Under the pieces are notes generated by a model. It had not been told where the DNA came from, did not search any database, and worked only from the letters and a program-made list of their open reading frames with translations. This document shows, piece by piece, positions 41,640 to 51,205 of a DNA stretch of 64,000 bases. This stretch comes from Kitasatospora sp. NBC_01287 (lineage in GTDB: Bacteria; Actinomycetota; Actinomycetes; Streptomycetales; Streptomycetaceae). Location: the NCBI RefSeq assembly GCF_026340565.1, contig NZ_JAPEPB010000001.1, forward strand, positions 7,352,001-7,416,000, in the 5' to 3' direction. Both the position numbers and the translations under genes were made by a program. The number at the start of each line of letters is the position of its first letter. Position 1 is the first letter of the stretch.

Positions 41640-42686
41640 ATGCGACTCGGTATCAACCTCGGCTACTGGGGACTCGGCCTGGACGCCGACAACATCGCCG
41701 TCGCGCAGGAGGCCGACCGGCTCGGCTACTCGGTCTGCTGGGCCGCCGAGGCCTACGGCTCGGACGCGGCCACCGTGCTCGCCTACGTCGCGGCGAAGAC
41801 CGAGCGGATCGACGTCGGTTCGGCGATCTTCCAGATCCCGGCCCGCACCCCGGCGATGACGGCGATGACCGCCGCCACCCTGGACGCCCTCTCCGGCGGC
41901 CGGTTCCGGCTCGGTCTCGGCGTCTCCGGGCCGCAGGTCTCCGAGGGCTGGTACGGCGTCAAGTTCGACAAGCCGCTGGCCCGCACCCGGGAGTACGCGC
42001 AGATCATCCGCAAGGCGATGTCACGCGAACGGCTGGTGCACGAGGGCGACAACTGGACGCTGCCGCTGCCCGGTGGCCCGGGCAAGGCGCTGAAGCTGAC
42101 GGTGCATCCGGTGCGCGAGCGGATCCCGCTCTACCTCGCGGCGATCGGGCCCAAGAACGTGGAGTTGGCCGGTGAGATCGCCGACGGCTGGCTCGGCCTC
42201 TTCTTCGCGCCGGAGCAGGCCGAGGCGCCGCTGGAGCGGCTGCGGGCCGGGCGCGCCAAGGCGGGGCTGACCCTGGACGGCTTCGACCTCTGCCCCACCG
42301 TGCCGATCGCGGTCGGCACCGACCTGGCGGCCGCCGCCGACACCCAGCGGGTCTACGCCTCGCTCTACATCGGCGGGATGGGCAGCAAGGAGCAGAACTT
42401 CTACAAGCAGCAGGCCCAGCGGATGGGTTACGAGCGCGAGGCCGAGGAGATCCAGCAGCGCTACCTGGCCGGGGACAAGCAGGGCGCGGCGGCCGCCGTC
42501 CCGCAGGACTTCATCGACGCCACCTCGCTGCTCGGCGGCAAGGAGCGGATCGCCGATCGGATGCAGGCCTACGCGGCGGCCGGGGTCACCACGCTCACCC
42601 TCTCCCCGGCGGGCTGGACGCTGGCGGAGCGGGTCGCCGCGCTGCGCACCGGGGTCGAGGCGCTGGAGTTGGCGGGCCTCGGGTAA
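41640..42686 (+). CDS. LLM-class F420-dependent oxidoreductase
   Basis: 348 residues beginning MRLGINLGYWGLGLDADNIA. A bacterial luciferase-like TIM barrel with EADRLGYSVCWAAEAYGSDA, GSAIFQIPARTPAMTAMTAA, LSGGRFRLGLGVSGPQVSEG and PLYLAAIGPKNVELAGEIAD. These blocks are those of the Rv3520c-type F420-linked subfamily common in actinobacteria. Transfers hydride with cofactor F420 (inferred from subfamily); substrate unknown. Followed after 34 bases by the histidine phosphatase gene on the same strand. Confidence 0.88.
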   Translation: MRLGINLGYWGLGLDADNIAVAQEADRLGYSVCWAAEAYGSDAATVLAYVAAKTERIDVGSAIFQIPARTPAMTAMTAATLDALSGGRFRLGLGVSGPQVSEGWYGVKFDKPLARTREYAQIIRKAMSRERLVHEGDNWTLPLPGGPGKALKLTVHPVRERIPLYLAAIGPKNVELAGEIADGWLGLFFAPEQAEAPLERLRAGRAKAGLTLDGFDLCPTVPIAVGTDLAAAADTQRVYASLYIGGMGSKEQNFYKQQAQRMGYEREAEEIQQRYLAGDKQGAAAAVPQDFIDATSLLGGKERIADRMQAYAAAGVTTLTLSPAGWTLAERVAALRTGVEALELAGLG

Positions 42687-42720
42687 CCAGGCGTCAGCGG
42701 CGACCCCGTAGGCTTGGGTC

Positions 42721-43443
42721 ATGCCCACACTGCTGTTGGTACGCCATGGCCGGTCGACCGCGAACTCAGCCGGGATCCTCGCCGGTTGGACTCCCGGCGT
42801 GGACCTGGACGAGAGCGGCCGGGCCCAGGCCGAGGCACTGGTGGACCGGCTGGCAGGGGTGCCGCTGGCGCTCGCGGTGAGCAGCCCGCTGGAGCGCTGC
42901 CGCCAGACCCTGGCCCCGCTCCTCGCGGCCCGCCCCGAGCTCGGCGAGCCGACCCTGGACGAGCGGCTCGGCGAGTGCCACTACGGCGAGTGGACCGGCC
43001 GCCCGCTGCAGGAGTTGGCGCTGGAGCCGCTCTGGCGCACCGTCCAGGACCACGCCTCGGCCGCCGCCTTCCCCGGCGGCGAGACGCTGCGGGCGCTGAG
43101 CCACCGCACCGTGGCGGCGGCCCGCGAGTGGGACGAGAAGATCGCCGCCGAGCACGGCCCGGACGCGGTCTGGATCGCCTGCACCCACGGTGACGTGATC
43201 AAGGCGATCGTGGCCGACGCGCTCGGCCTGCACCTGGACCACTTCCAGCGGATCAACGTCGACCCCTGCACGGTCACCGCCATCCGCTACACCCCGCTGC
43301 GCCCCTTCCTGCTGCGGATGGGCGACACCGGCACGCTGAGCGGCCTGCGCCCCAAGCCGAAGCCGCACGGGGGCCCCGATGACACCGGAGCCGCCGGAGC
43401 CGCCGGTGACGCGGTCGTCGGCGGCTCCACCGGCACCGACTGA
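42721..43443 (+). CDS. Histidine phosphatase (MSMEG_4193-type)
   Basis: 240 residues; the N-terminal LLLVRHGRSTANSAGILAG holds the RHG catalytic His, the middle HYGEWTGRPL and WIACTHGDVIKAIV the second His. This is the phosphoglycerate-mutase-like subfamily that travels with mshC. Its C-terminal tail (about 205-240) is Gly/Ala-rich and disordered. Followed by DUF3090, the SCO1664-like gene and mshC in the same direction, the conserved actinobacterial order. Confidence 0.88.
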   Translation: MPTLLLVRHGRSTANSAGILAGWTPGVDLDESGRAQAEALVDRLAGVPLALAVSSPLERCRQTLAPLLAARPELGEPTLDERLGECHYGEWTGRPLQELALEPLWRTVQDHASAAAFPGGETLRALSHRTVAAAREWDEKIAAEHGPDAVWIACTHGDVIKAIVADALGLHLDHFQRINVDPCTVTAIRYTPLRPFLLRMGDTGTLSGLRPKPKPHGGPDDTGAAGAAGDAVVGGSTGTD

Positions 43444-43631
43444 CCGCGGCGCCGGCTCACCCCGGTAGTACGGCGCCGGCTCACCCCGGTAATAACAGCC
43501 GACTACCCGCAGTACCGACTACCCGCAGTACCGGCCGGCCGCGGTGCCGGAGCCGCAGGGGTGCGCCGAAGCCGTAGGGTGAAAAAGCGCGCCACCGAAA
43601 CCAGATCCGTTTCACACCCCGGAGCGAGAGA

Positions 43632-44210
43632 GTGCCCCGACAGGTCTTCTTCTACGACCAGCCCGAGCGGTTCGTGGCCGGCACCGTCGGCCAGCCCGGC
43701 TCGCGGGCCTTCTTCCTGCAGGCCAGCGCGCGTGGCCGGATCACCAGCGTGCTGCTGGAGAAGACACAGGTCGCCGCGCTCGCCGAGCGCGTCGAGGAGG
43801 TGCTGGACGAGGCGCTGCGGCGCAGCGGCGGCGAGGCGCCGATCCCGGCGGTGGCGCCCGTCGAGCTGGTCGACACCGCGCCGCTCGACCTCCCTCTGGA
43901 GCAGGAGTTCCGGGTCGGCACCATGGCCCTGGCCTGGGACAGCTCCGACGGCTACCTGGTGGTCGAGGCCCAGGCGGTGATCGAGGGGCCCGAGGACGAC
44001 GACGATGAGGCCGCCGCCGAGCTGGCGTTCGAGGACGACGAGAACGGCCCGGACATGCTGCGGGTGCGGCTGACCGGCGCGATGGCCCGGGTCTTCGCCA
44101 AGCGCGCGCTCGACCTGGTCGCAGCCGGTCGCAAGCCGTGCCCGTTCTGCAACCTCCCGCTGGACCCGGAGGGCCACCTGTGCCCGCGTCAGAACGGTTA
44201 CAAGCGCTGA
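43632..44210 (+). CDS. DUF3090 family protein
   Basis: 192 residues, GTG start at 43632. Opens PRQVFFYDQPERFVAGTVGQ and ends with a zinc-ribbon-like CPFCNLPLDPEGHLCPRQNG (Cys-x2-Cys ... His-x2-Cys). An acidic loop lies in the middle (GPEDDDDEAAAEL). Universally linked to mshC in actinobacteria, function undetermined. The next gene starts inside it (overlap 31 bases), so the two are co-translated. Confidence 0.9.
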   Translation: MPRQVFFYDQPERFVAGTVGQPGSRAFFLQASARGRITSVLLEKTQVAALAERVEEVLDEALRRSGGEAPIPAVAPVELVDTAPLDLPLEQEFRVGTMALAWDSSDGYLVVEAQAVIEGPEDDDDEAAAELAFEDDENGPDMLRVRLTGAMARVFAKRALDLVAAGRKPCPFCNLPLDPEGHLCPRQNGYKR

Positions 44211-45112
44211 ACACCGACCGGGAACCCCAGCAGCACGACCAGCACGACCAGCACGACCAGGACGACCAGCACGAGCAGGACATACCGGAGGCCGACCCCG
44301 TCGCAGGCGCCGCGCTCGCCGCCGACGTGCCCGCCGCTCTGGAGTTGCTACGCTCCGGCACCCTCACGGTGCACGGGCGGATCACCGACGCCTCCAACGC
44401 CGCGCTCTACTGCTCCGTCGCGCTGGACGGCCGCTCGGCGCTCTGCGTCTACAAGCCGGTGCGCGGCGAGCGCCCGCTCTGGGACTTCCCCGACGGCACC
44501 CTGGCCGGACGCGAGGTGGCCGCCTACGAGCTGGCCGCCGCCACCGGCTGGTCACCGATCCCGCCGACCGTGCTGCGCGAGGGTCCGTTCGGCGCGGGCA
44601 TGGTGCAGATCTGGGTCGAGCCGGACCCGGGGGCCGCACCGCTGCTGGCGCTGCAGGACCCGCGGGCGCCCGAGGAGGGCTGGCTGCCGATCATCGAGGC
44701 CGAGGTGGGGGAGGGGCGCACCGCGCTGCTGGTGCACCTGGACGACCAGCGGCTGCGCCGGCTCGCGGTGGTGGACGCGGTGCTCAACAACGCCGACCGC
44801 AAGGGCGGTCACCTGCTGTCGGCTGCCGACGGCCGGATCTACGGCATCGACCACGGTGTGACCTTCGCCGTCCCCGGCAAGCTGCGCACCCTGCTCTGGG
44901 GCTGGGCGGAGCAGTCGCTCACCGAGGAGGCGGTGGAGATGCTGGGCCGGCTGCGTGCCGAGCTGGCGGGCCCGCTGGGGGAGCGGCTGCGTCCGCACCT
45001 GACGGAGGCCGAGCTGACGGCCGCTCGGGAGCGGGTGGACCACCTGCTCAGCAGCGGGCGGCATCCGGTGCCGTCCCAGGAGTGGCCCTCGATCCCCTGG
45101 CCGCCGGTCTGA
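44180..45112 (+). CDS. SCO1664-family protein (PI3/PI4-kinase-like fold)
   Basis: 310 residues; GTG at 44180 with GGAGG 7 bases upstream, inside the DUF3090 gene. The low-complexity front is a repeat of HDQ. Core blocks are ALCVYKPVRGERPLWDFPDG, REVAAYELAAATGW, VVDAVLNNADRKGGHLL and GIDHGVTFAVPGKLRTLLWG. The D-x-x-x-N-N-x-D and DHG motifs are those of PI3/PI4-kinase-type catalytic loops. Long conserved beside mshC; substrate not known. Confidence 0.85.
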   Translation: MPASERLQALNTDREPQQHDQHDQHDQDDQHEQDIPEADPVAGAALAADVPAALELLRSGTLTVHGRITDASNAALYCSVALDGRSALCVYKPVRGERPLWDFPDGTLAGREVAAYELAAATGWSPIPPTVLREGPFGAGMVQIWVEPDPGAAPLLALQDPRAPEEGWLPIIEAEVGEGRTALLVHLDDQRLRRLAVVDAVLNNADRKGGHLLSAADGRIYGIDHGVTFAVPGKLRTLLWGWAEQSLTEEAVEMLGRLRAELAGPLGERLRPHLTEAELTAARERVDHLLSSGRHPVPSQEWPSIPWPPV

Positions 45113-45265
45113 CCGAGGGGTTGCCCGCGGCTGCCGGCGGTCCGACCGGCGCGTCCCGCGCACCCGCGGGCGACCGCACGAGGTCCGGTGTGAGCGCGCG
45201 CTCATTTCGGCCGATTCAGCGCACTGGTTGGCCTTTCAAATGATCGCAAGGTTAGAGTCATTTTC

Positions 45266-46495
45266 ATGCATGCCTGGCCCGCCTCCGAGGTTCCCGCCCT
45301 GCCTGGTCAGGGACTCCCCCTGCGCATCCACGACACCGCCGCGGGTGCGATTCGAGAGGTCGTGCCCACCGGCCCGACCGCCCGCCTGTACGTCTGCGGC
45401 ATCACTCCGTACGACGCCACCCACCTCGGCCATGCCGCCACCTACAACGCCTTCGACCTGATCCAGCGGGTCTGGAGGGACGCCGGACACGAGGTCCGGT
45501 ACGTCCAGAACGTCACCGATGTCGACGACCCGCTGCTGGAGCGCGCCGTCGCCACCGGGCAGGACTGGACCGAGCTGGCCGAGCGGGAGACCGCGCTCTT
45601 CCGCGAGGACATGACGGCGCTGCGGATCCTGCCGCCGGCCCACTACGTCGGCGCGGTCGAGTCGATCCCGTGGATCGTCCCGCTGGTCAAGAAGCTGCTG
45701 GCCAGTGGCGCCGCCTACGAGCTGGACGGCGACATCTACTTCTCCGTCGAGGCCGACCCGCGGTTCGGCGAGGTCTCCGGGCTCAGTCGCGAGGAGATGC
45801 TGCCGGTCTTCGCCGAGCGCGGTGGCGACCCGGAGCGGCCGGGCAAGCGGCACCCGCTTGACGCGCTGCTCTGGCTGGCGGCCCGCCCGGGCGAGCCGGC
45901 CTGGGACACCGAGCTGGGCCACGGCCGGCCCGGCTGGCACATCGAGTGCGTGGCGATCGCGCTGAAGCACCTGGACATGTCCTTCGACATCCAGGGTGGC
46001 GGCAGCGACCTCGTCTTCCCGCACCACGAGATGGGTGCCGCGCACGCGCAGAGCGCCACCGGCACCCACCCGTTCGCGCACGCCTACGTGCACGCGGGCA
46101 TGGTCGGCCTGGACGGCCACAAGATGTCCAAGTCGCGCGGCAACCTGGTCTTCGTCTCCGCGCTGCGCCGCGACGGCGTCGACCCGGCGGCGATCCGGCT
46201 GGCGCTGCTCTCGCACCACTACCGCAGCGACTGGGAGTGGACCAAGACCACGCTCGACGAGGCCATCGAGCGGCTCGCCCGCTGGCGCGCGGCCGTCTCC
46301 CGTCCGGACGGTCCGCCGGCCGAGCAACTGCTCGCCGAGGTGCGCGCCGCGCTCGCCGAGGACCTGGACACGCCGGCCGCGCTGGCCGCCGTGGACCGCT
46401 GGGCCGAGCAGCAGGCCGCCACCGGCGGCGAGGAAACCGGCGCCCCCGGCCTGGTCTCCCGCGCGGTCGACGCGCTGCTGGGCGTCGCGCTCTAG
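45266..46495 (+). CDS. mshC: Cysteine:glucosaminylinositol ligase
   Basis: 409 residues. ATP-dependent ligase that joins L-cysteine to glucosamine-inositol, the third committed step of mycothiol synthesis. Descended from cysteinyl-tRNA synthetase: HIGH-type HLGH (53-56), YVQNVTDVDDPLLERA, zinc ligands in LYVCGIT and WHIECVAIA with HHEMGA, and KMSKS (286-290). It lacks the tRNA-binding C-terminal domain, and the length is right for MshC (about 410) rather than CysS (460+). Stop TAG at 46493. No mshA/B/D in the window, as expected for the scattered pathway. Confidence 0.95.
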   Translation: MHAWPASEVPALPGQGLPLRIHDTAAGAIREVVPTGPTARLYVCGITPYDATHLGHAATYNAFDLIQRVWRDAGHEVRYVQNVTDVDDPLLERAVATGQDWTELAERETALFREDMTALRILPPAHYVGAVESIPWIVPLVKKLLASGAAYELDGDIYFSVEADPRFGEVSGLSREEMLPVFAERGGDPERPGKRHPLDALLWLAARPGEPAWDTELGHGRPGWHIECVAIALKHLDMSFDIQGGGSDLVFPHHEMGAAHAQSATGTHPFAHAYVHAGMVGLDGHKMSKSRGNLVFVSALRRDGVDPAAIRLALLSHHYRSDWEWTKTTLDEAIERLARWRAAVSRPDGPPAEQLLAEVRAALAEDLDTPAALAAVDRWAEQQAATGGEETGAPGLVSRAVDALLGVAL

Positions 46496-46536
46496 GTGTA
46501 TTGACTACGGAGGCCGGGGGCCGGACAGGGCCTGGA

Positions 46537-46590
46537 CCCGTACCGCACGAACCCGTACCGCACGAACCCGCACCGCACGAACCCGCACCA
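46537..46590. repeat. 15-bp tandem repeat after mshC
   Basis: Three full units of CCCGTACCGCACGAA (third unit CCCGCACCGCACGAA) and half a fourth, between the convergent mshC and slipin genes. Confidence 0.8.
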
Positions 46591-46655
46591 CGCGCAGGGC
46601 CGCTGACCGGATCCCCGATCGGCGGCCCTGCGGCGTTCCAGGCCGAGCGCAGTGC

Positions 46656-47684
46656 CTACTGCCGCGCGGTGCCGGACCCGTTGACCGAGGTCCCGCTGAC
46701 CGGGGACGGGGTACCCGGCGGTACGGGGGCGACGGGCGGTACTGGGGCGACCGGCGGGATCGGCGGCAGCGGGAGGTCCAGCACCAGCGCCTCCTGACCG
46801 GGGACCTCGGCGGCGGGGGCTCCGGCGGCGGGCGACTCGGCGGCCGGTGACGGCGCGCGCCGGTCGGCGAGCTCTTCGCGCCGGTCCTCGCGCCGGTCCT
46901 CGCGCCGGTCCTCGTGGGTGCGGGTCGCGCTGTCCAGGAAGCGCAGCAGCTCCACCGGGAACGGCAGCACCAGGGTCGAGTTCTTCTCGGCGGCGACCTC
47001 CACCACCGTCTGCAGCAGGCGCAGTTGGAGCGCGGCCGGAGTCTTGCTCATGATCGAGGCGGCCTCGGAGAGCTGCTTGGAGGCCTGGTACTCGCCGTCC
47101 GCGGTGATGATCCGGGCCCGCCGCTCGCGGTCGGCCTCGGCCTGCCTGGCCATCGAGCGCTTCATCGACTCGGGCAGCGCGACGTCCTTGATCTCCACCC
47201 GGTCGATCTCCACGCCCCAGCCCATCGCGGGGCTGTCCAGCATCAGCTCCAGGCCCTGGTTGAGCGGTTCGCGATTGGCCAGCAGGTCGTCCAGCTCGCT
47301 CTTGCCGATGATCGAGCGCAGTGAGGTCTGGGCGACCTGGGAGATGGCGAACTGGTAGTCCTGCACGTTGATGGTGGCGCGCACCGGATCGGCGACCCGG
47401 AAGTAGACGACGGCGTCGACCCGGACCGTGACGTTGTCGCGGGTGATGCCCTCCTGGGCCGGCACCGGCATGGTCACGATCTGCACGTTCACCCGGCGGA
47501 TCCGGTCGGCCACCGGCATCAGCACCACCAGGCCCGGCGCGCGGACCTCCGAGCGCACCTTGCCGAAGCGGAAGACCACCCCGCGCTGGAACTGCTGCAC
47601 CACCCGCACGCTCAGCGCCGTCAGCACCGCGCCGAGCGCGGCGGCACCGATGACCACCCCCAGCACCACATCGACGATCATCAT
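46656..47684 (-). CDS. Slipin / SPFH-domain membrane protein
   Basis: 342 residues. An N-terminal membrane anchor (about 4-26, VVLGVVIGAAALGAVLTALS) is followed by an SPFH domain with GVVFRFGKVRSEVRAPGLVV, DNVTVRVDAVVYFRV, RSIIGKSELDDLLANRE and GVEIDRVEIKDVALP. A helical stretch QAEADRERRARIITADGEYQ and a Pro-rich disordered tail follow. Slipins assemble at membranes and organise or regulate partners; usually paired with NfeD, which is not present here. Repeats encode HEDRREDRRE. Confidence 0.9.
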   Translation of the reverse strand: MMIVDVVLGVVIGAAALGAVLTALSVRVVQQFQRGVVFRFGKVRSEVRAPGLVVLMPVADRIRRVNVQIVTMPVPAQEGITRDNVTVRVDAVVYFRVADPVRATINVQDYQFAISQVAQTSLRSIIGKSELDDLLANREPLNQGLELMLDSPAMGWGVEIDRVEIKDVALPESMKRSMARQAEADRERRARIITADGEYQASKQLSEAASIMSKTPAALQLRLLQTVVEVAAEKNSTLVLPFPVELLRFLDSATRTHEDRREDRREDRREELADRRAPSPAAESPAAGAPAAEVPGQEALVLDLPLPPIPPVAPVPPVAPVPPGTPSPVSGTSVNGSGTARQ

Positions 47685-47846
47685 CGCTGGTCACCTCGGC
47701 CCGCACCGCTTCGGACCTCCACCGTACTCCGCGGCCGGAATGGGTGGGTTTGGCGGAGAGAGGTCTAGACCCTTGACAGGTATCGGTCCTGACGGGTGGA
47801 CTGGTCGAGGTCGATGACCGGCGGCTGCCCGACGCCGGTCATCGAC

Positions 47847-48011
47847 CACCACCCGTCGGCCACCCGCCCGTCGGCCGCCACTCGTCGGTCCCGCTCACCA
47901 CCCGTCGGCCACCCGCCCGTCGGCCGCCACTCGTCGGTCCCGCTCACCACCCGTCGGCCACCCGCCCGTCGGCCGCCACTCGTCGGTCCCGCTCACCACC
48001 CGTCGGCCGCC
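47847..48011. repeat. 49-bp minisatellite, 3.4 units
   Basis: Units start at 47847, 47896 and 47945 with a partial one at 47994. Successive copies look identical by eye. It lies between the slipin start and the PAC2 stop, both on the reverse strand, so it is in the slipin upstream region. Confidence 0.9.
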
Positions 48012-48039
48012 GCTCGGCGACCCCTCGGCGGCGCGCCGG

Positions 48040-49224
48040 TCAGTGCGTGCTGCCCTTGCCATCGGCGCCCTGGCCGCCGTCCGCCGCCCCCCTGCCCTCG
48101 CCGTCCGTCACCTCGTCCTCGTCCTCGTCCTCGACCGCCGCACGGGTCTCCCGGCCCGGGGCGTCGGTGCTGTCAGCACCGCCACCGCCGGCGCTCCCGT
48201 CGGCGTCCTCGCCCTGCGACTCCACGTCGCCCGCCCCCGCGGTACCCGACTCGCCCGTCCCCGACTCGCCCGGCCCCGCGTCGCCCGGCCCCGCGTCGCC
48301 CGTCCCCGCCTCGCCCGCGGGGCCGTCCAGCGGCCGCTCGGCGATGGTCCGCCCGGGCAGCGGCTTCTCGCCGGCCGGGCCCTGGTTGTCCCGGCGGCGC
48401 AGGTAGCGCTCGAACTCGCGGGCGATCGCCTCGCCGCTGGCCTCCGGCAGCTCGGCCGTGTCCTGGGCCTCCTCCAGCTGCTGCACGTACTCGGCCACCT
48501 CGCTGTCCTCGGCGGCCAGTTGGTCCACGCCCAGCTGCCAGGCGCGGGCGTCGTCGGGCAGTTCGCCCGGCGGGATCCGCAGGTCGAGCAGGTCCTCCAG
48601 CTTGTTCAGCAGCGCCAGCGTGGCCTTGGGGTTCGGCGGTTGCGCCACGTAGTGCGGCACCGCGGCCCAGAGCGTCACGGCGGGGACGCCCGCGTGCGCG
48701 CAGGCCTCCTGCAGCACGCCGACGATGCCGGTCGGACCCTCGTAGCGGCTCTCCTCCAGGTCCAGCCGCTGGGCCAGCGCCGCGTCCGAGGTGACGCCGC
48801 TGACCGGCACCGGGCGGGTGTGCGGGGTGTCGCCGAGCAGCGCGCCGAGGATCACCACCAGCTCCACGCCCAACTCGTGGGCGAAGCCCAGCAGCTCGTT
48901 GCAGAACGAGCGCCAGCGCATGCTCGGCTCGATGCCGCGCACCAGCACCAGGTCCCTGGTGGTCGGCTCGGTCACCCGGACCACGGAGAGCCGGGTGGTC
49001 GGCCAGGTGATCCGGCGCACCCCGCCGTCCAGCCAGACCGTGGGCCGGTTGACCTGGAAGTCGTAGTAGTCCTCCGCGTCCAGGGCGGCGAAGACCTTGC
49101 CGCCCCAGGTGTCCTCCAGGTGTCCGACCGCCGTGGAGGCGGCGTCGCCCGCGTCGTTCCAGCCCTCGAAGGCGCAGACCATGACCGGGTCGATCAATTC
49201 GGGAACGTCTTCCAACTCGATCAC
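48040..49224 (-). CDS. PAC2-family protein
   Basis: 394 residues; GTG at 49224 (IELEDVPELIDPVMVCAFEG) with GGGAG upstream. Residues 1-290 are the PAC2 domain (proteasome-assembly-chaperone fold): CAFEGWNDAGDAASTAVGHL, VVILGALLGDTPHTRP and GPTGIVGVLQEACAHAGVPA. The last 110 residues are acidic, low-complexity and disordered. Actinobacteria have 20S proteasomes, so an assembly or accessory role is plausible but unproven. Conserved in the mshC area. Confidence 0.88.
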   Translation of the reverse strand: MIELEDVPELIDPVMVCAFEGWNDAGDAASTAVGHLEDTWGGKVFAALDAEDYYDFQVNRPTVWLDGGVRRITWPTTRLSVVRVTEPTTRDLVLVRGIEPSMRWRSFCNELLGFAHELGVELVVILGALLGDTPHTRPVPVSGVTSDAALAQRLDLEESRYEGPTGIVGVLQEACAHAGVPAVTLWAAVPHYVAQPPNPKATLALLNKLEDLLDLRIPPGELPDDARAWQLGVDQLAAEDSEVAEYVQQLEEAQDTAELPEASGEAIAREFERYLRRRDNQGPAGEKPLPGRTIAERPLDGPAGEAGTGDAGPGDAGPGESGTGESGTAGAGDVESQGEDADGSAGGGGADSTDAPGRETRAAVEDEDEDEVTDGEGRGAADGGQGADGKGSTH

Positions 49225-49499
49225 CCAGCGTCTCCCTCCGGCCGGCCAGGCCGCGCTCCCCGCCCGAGGACGGTCGCGGTCGGTCGGCTGCCGACTGCTC
49301 TCCTCACCACGTGGAACGCGCCGTTCCACGGACCCTACCTGCCCAGCCTACGGGCTTTGATGCGCGCCGATCCCGACGGGCCGCACACCCGCCGCGGCCC
49401 CCGGGGGGAACCAGCAGGACGCACGTGCGGACAGTCTCGACCGCAGGCCCGGGCGGGTGCCACCGGTTATCGGCCGGACCCGCCCGCGGCCGGCGGTGG

Positions 49500-50384
49500 T
49501 CAGCCGCCCAGGGCCTGGGCCACCGGCGGCAGGTAGCCCTGCGACTGCCCGTCCGCCGTGGGGTGGAAGGACTCCCAGAGGTCGAGCAGGACCAGCCCGG
49601 TGATCCACTCGGTGCCGTGCGCGGCGCAGACCCCGTGCCCGGTGAAGGCGGGGCGGGGGTCGGCGAACCGGGCGCCGTGAGCGGCGGCCTGCTGCTGGAT
49701 CAGGTCGTCCAGCCGGTCCGTCAGCTGGTTGAAGCGGGCCCGGCGGTCGTCGGTCCCGGCCCAGCAGCTCCCGGCCGCCTGCTCCTGCAGCAGGTGCGGG
49801 TAGCCGGTGAGCACCACCCGGGCGGCCGGCGCCGCCTGGTCGATGGCGCCGAGCAGGTGGTCGAGCCGGCCCGGCAGCTGGTCGCGCAGCAGCTCGGCGG
49901 CGTGGTCCAGTGCCTGGGTGCACTTGGCCTCGGTGGTCAGCGGCTGCAGGCAGCCCACCACCGCGTCGGTGAAGTCGAGGTCGTTGCCGCCCACGGTGAG
50001 CGTCACCGTGCCGGTGCCGGCCGGCAGTCGGGGCAGCTGGTGGGCCAGCACCTCCGCGGTGTCGGCGCCGCTGCAGGCGAGGTCGAGGAAGCCGCCGTCG
50101 GGGTGCGCGGCGGCCCAGAGCGCCGGGTAGGCGCGGGAGCTGCGGTGGCAGTCGCCGCTGGCCGGGTCGTAGGCGCCGGCCGCCACCCCGGCGGCGTAGG
50201 AGTCGCCGAGGGCGACATAGCCCGGCCGGTCCGCCGCCGCGGGCGCGGCGGCGGCGAGCAGCAGGAGAGGCAGGGCCGCCAGCGCGGCGGCGGCGCGCCG
50301 GCGGGCGGCGGTGCGGCGGCCTGCGGGGGCGCCGTGGTGGGCGAGCGGGCGGTGGCGCGGCGCGGCCGTGCGCAGAGGGATCAT
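49500..50384 (-). CDS. Secreted SGNH/GDSL hydrolase
   Basis: 294 residues. A long signal peptide (about 1-51, Arg-rich then LAALPLLLLAAAAPAAA) is followed by block I ALGDSYAAG (nucleophile Ser62), block III VGGND and block V ESFHPTADGQ (catalytic His). Cysteines at several positions suggest disulphides as in secreted streptomycete lipases/esterases. Likely extracellular lipase or esterase. Single-gene unit. Confidence 0.9.
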   Translation of the reverse strand: MIPLRTAAPRHRPLAHHGAPAGRRTAARRRAAAALAALPLLLLAAAAPAAADRPGYVALGDSYAAGVAAGAYDPASGDCHRSSRAYPALWAAAHPDGGFLDLACSGADTAEVLAHQLPRLPAGTGTVTLTVGGNDLDFTDAVVGCLQPLTTEAKCTQALDHAAELLRDQLPGRLDHLLGAIDQAAPAARVVLTGYPHLLQEQAAGSCWAGTDDRRARFNQLTDRLDDLIQQQAAAHGARFADPRPAFTGHGVCAAHGTEWITGLVLLDLWESFHPTADGQSQGYLPPVAQALGG

Positions 50385-50428
50385 GGCGACGCATGCTAGC
50401 CGAATTGCGACGCTGGGTGCCTGATCGG

Positions 50429-51205
50429 CTACGGCTGGTAGTTGAACGGTGTCGTGACGCTCAGCGCGGCGAAGCCCAGCCGGGCCAGGATCGGACGGCT
50501 CTGGTCGGAGGCGTCCACCTGGAGGTAGCGGTAGCCGCGGTCGACCGCGATCCGCGCGCGGTGTGCGACCAGCGCCCGGTAGATCCCCCTGCCCCGCCAC
50601 TGCGGCGCGGTGCCGCCACCCCACAGCCCGGCGAAGGAGGTGCCGGGCAGCAGCTCCAGCCGGGCGCCGCTGACCGGCTCGTCACCGGCCAGCGCGACCA
50701 CCACCTCCAGGGAGTCCGGGGCCTGGGCCAGTTGGTCCAGCAGGCGGCGGGTGAGCCGGCCGCCGTCGCTGCCGAAGGCCTGTACGTGCGTGCGGCCGAG
50801 CAGCTCGATAGCCGTCCGGTCGGTCTCGGTGCGCAGCCGGATGCCCTCCGGCAGCTCGACCGGGCCGGCCAGCGCGGCGGCCTCGGCGACCATCAGGGTC
50901 TCGGGCGGCTCGGGTGTGAAACCCGCCGCGCGCAGCCGGTCGGGCAGGTCGGCGGGGTGGTCGTGGCTGTAGTGCTTCCACTCGAACTCCCGGCCCAGGC
51001 CGCCGAAGTGGCGCACCTGCTCGGCGATCGCCGCGTCGGCGCCGTGCTCGTCCAGGTCGGACCAGAGCACGCCGTTCCAGCCGTGCTCGCCGCCGTCGTG
51101 CCGCACCACGGCGCCGACCCGTTCGACCACCGCGCCCGGGCCGTCCGGCGGCACCTCCTGCCGGCCCTCGCGGTCGAACCGTGCCAGTACCTCGTCGTTG
51201 TCCAT
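50429..51205 (-). CDS. GNAT-family acetyltransferase
   Basis: 258 residues. The C-terminal half has the GNAT signature: GARLELLPGTSFAGLWGGGT and APQWRGRGIYRALVAHRARI (acetyl-CoA loop RGRGIY), then YLQVDASDQSRPILARLGF. The N-terminal half (1-130) is a separate, weakly related GNAT-like or substrate domain. Acceptor unknown. Its start is divergent from the ZTP-riboswitch gene. Confidence 0.88.
   Translation of the reverse strand: MDNDEVLARFDREGRQEVPPDGPGAVVERVGAVVRHDGGEHGWNGVLWSDLDEHGADAAIAEQVRHFGGLGREFEWKHYSHDHPADLPDRLRAAGFTPEPPETLMVAEAAALAGPVELPEGIRLRTETDRTAIELLGRTHVQAFGSDGGRLTRRLLDQLAQAPDSLEVVVALAGDEPVSGARLELLPGTSFAGLWGGGTAPQWRGRGIYRALVAHRARIAVDRGYRYLQVDASDQSRPILARLGFAALSVTTPFNYQP

Noticed and set aside
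47773..47800. TTGACA promoter on the forward strand between slipin and PAC2
   Set aside because: No convincing -10 at the right distance and no forward gene downstream.
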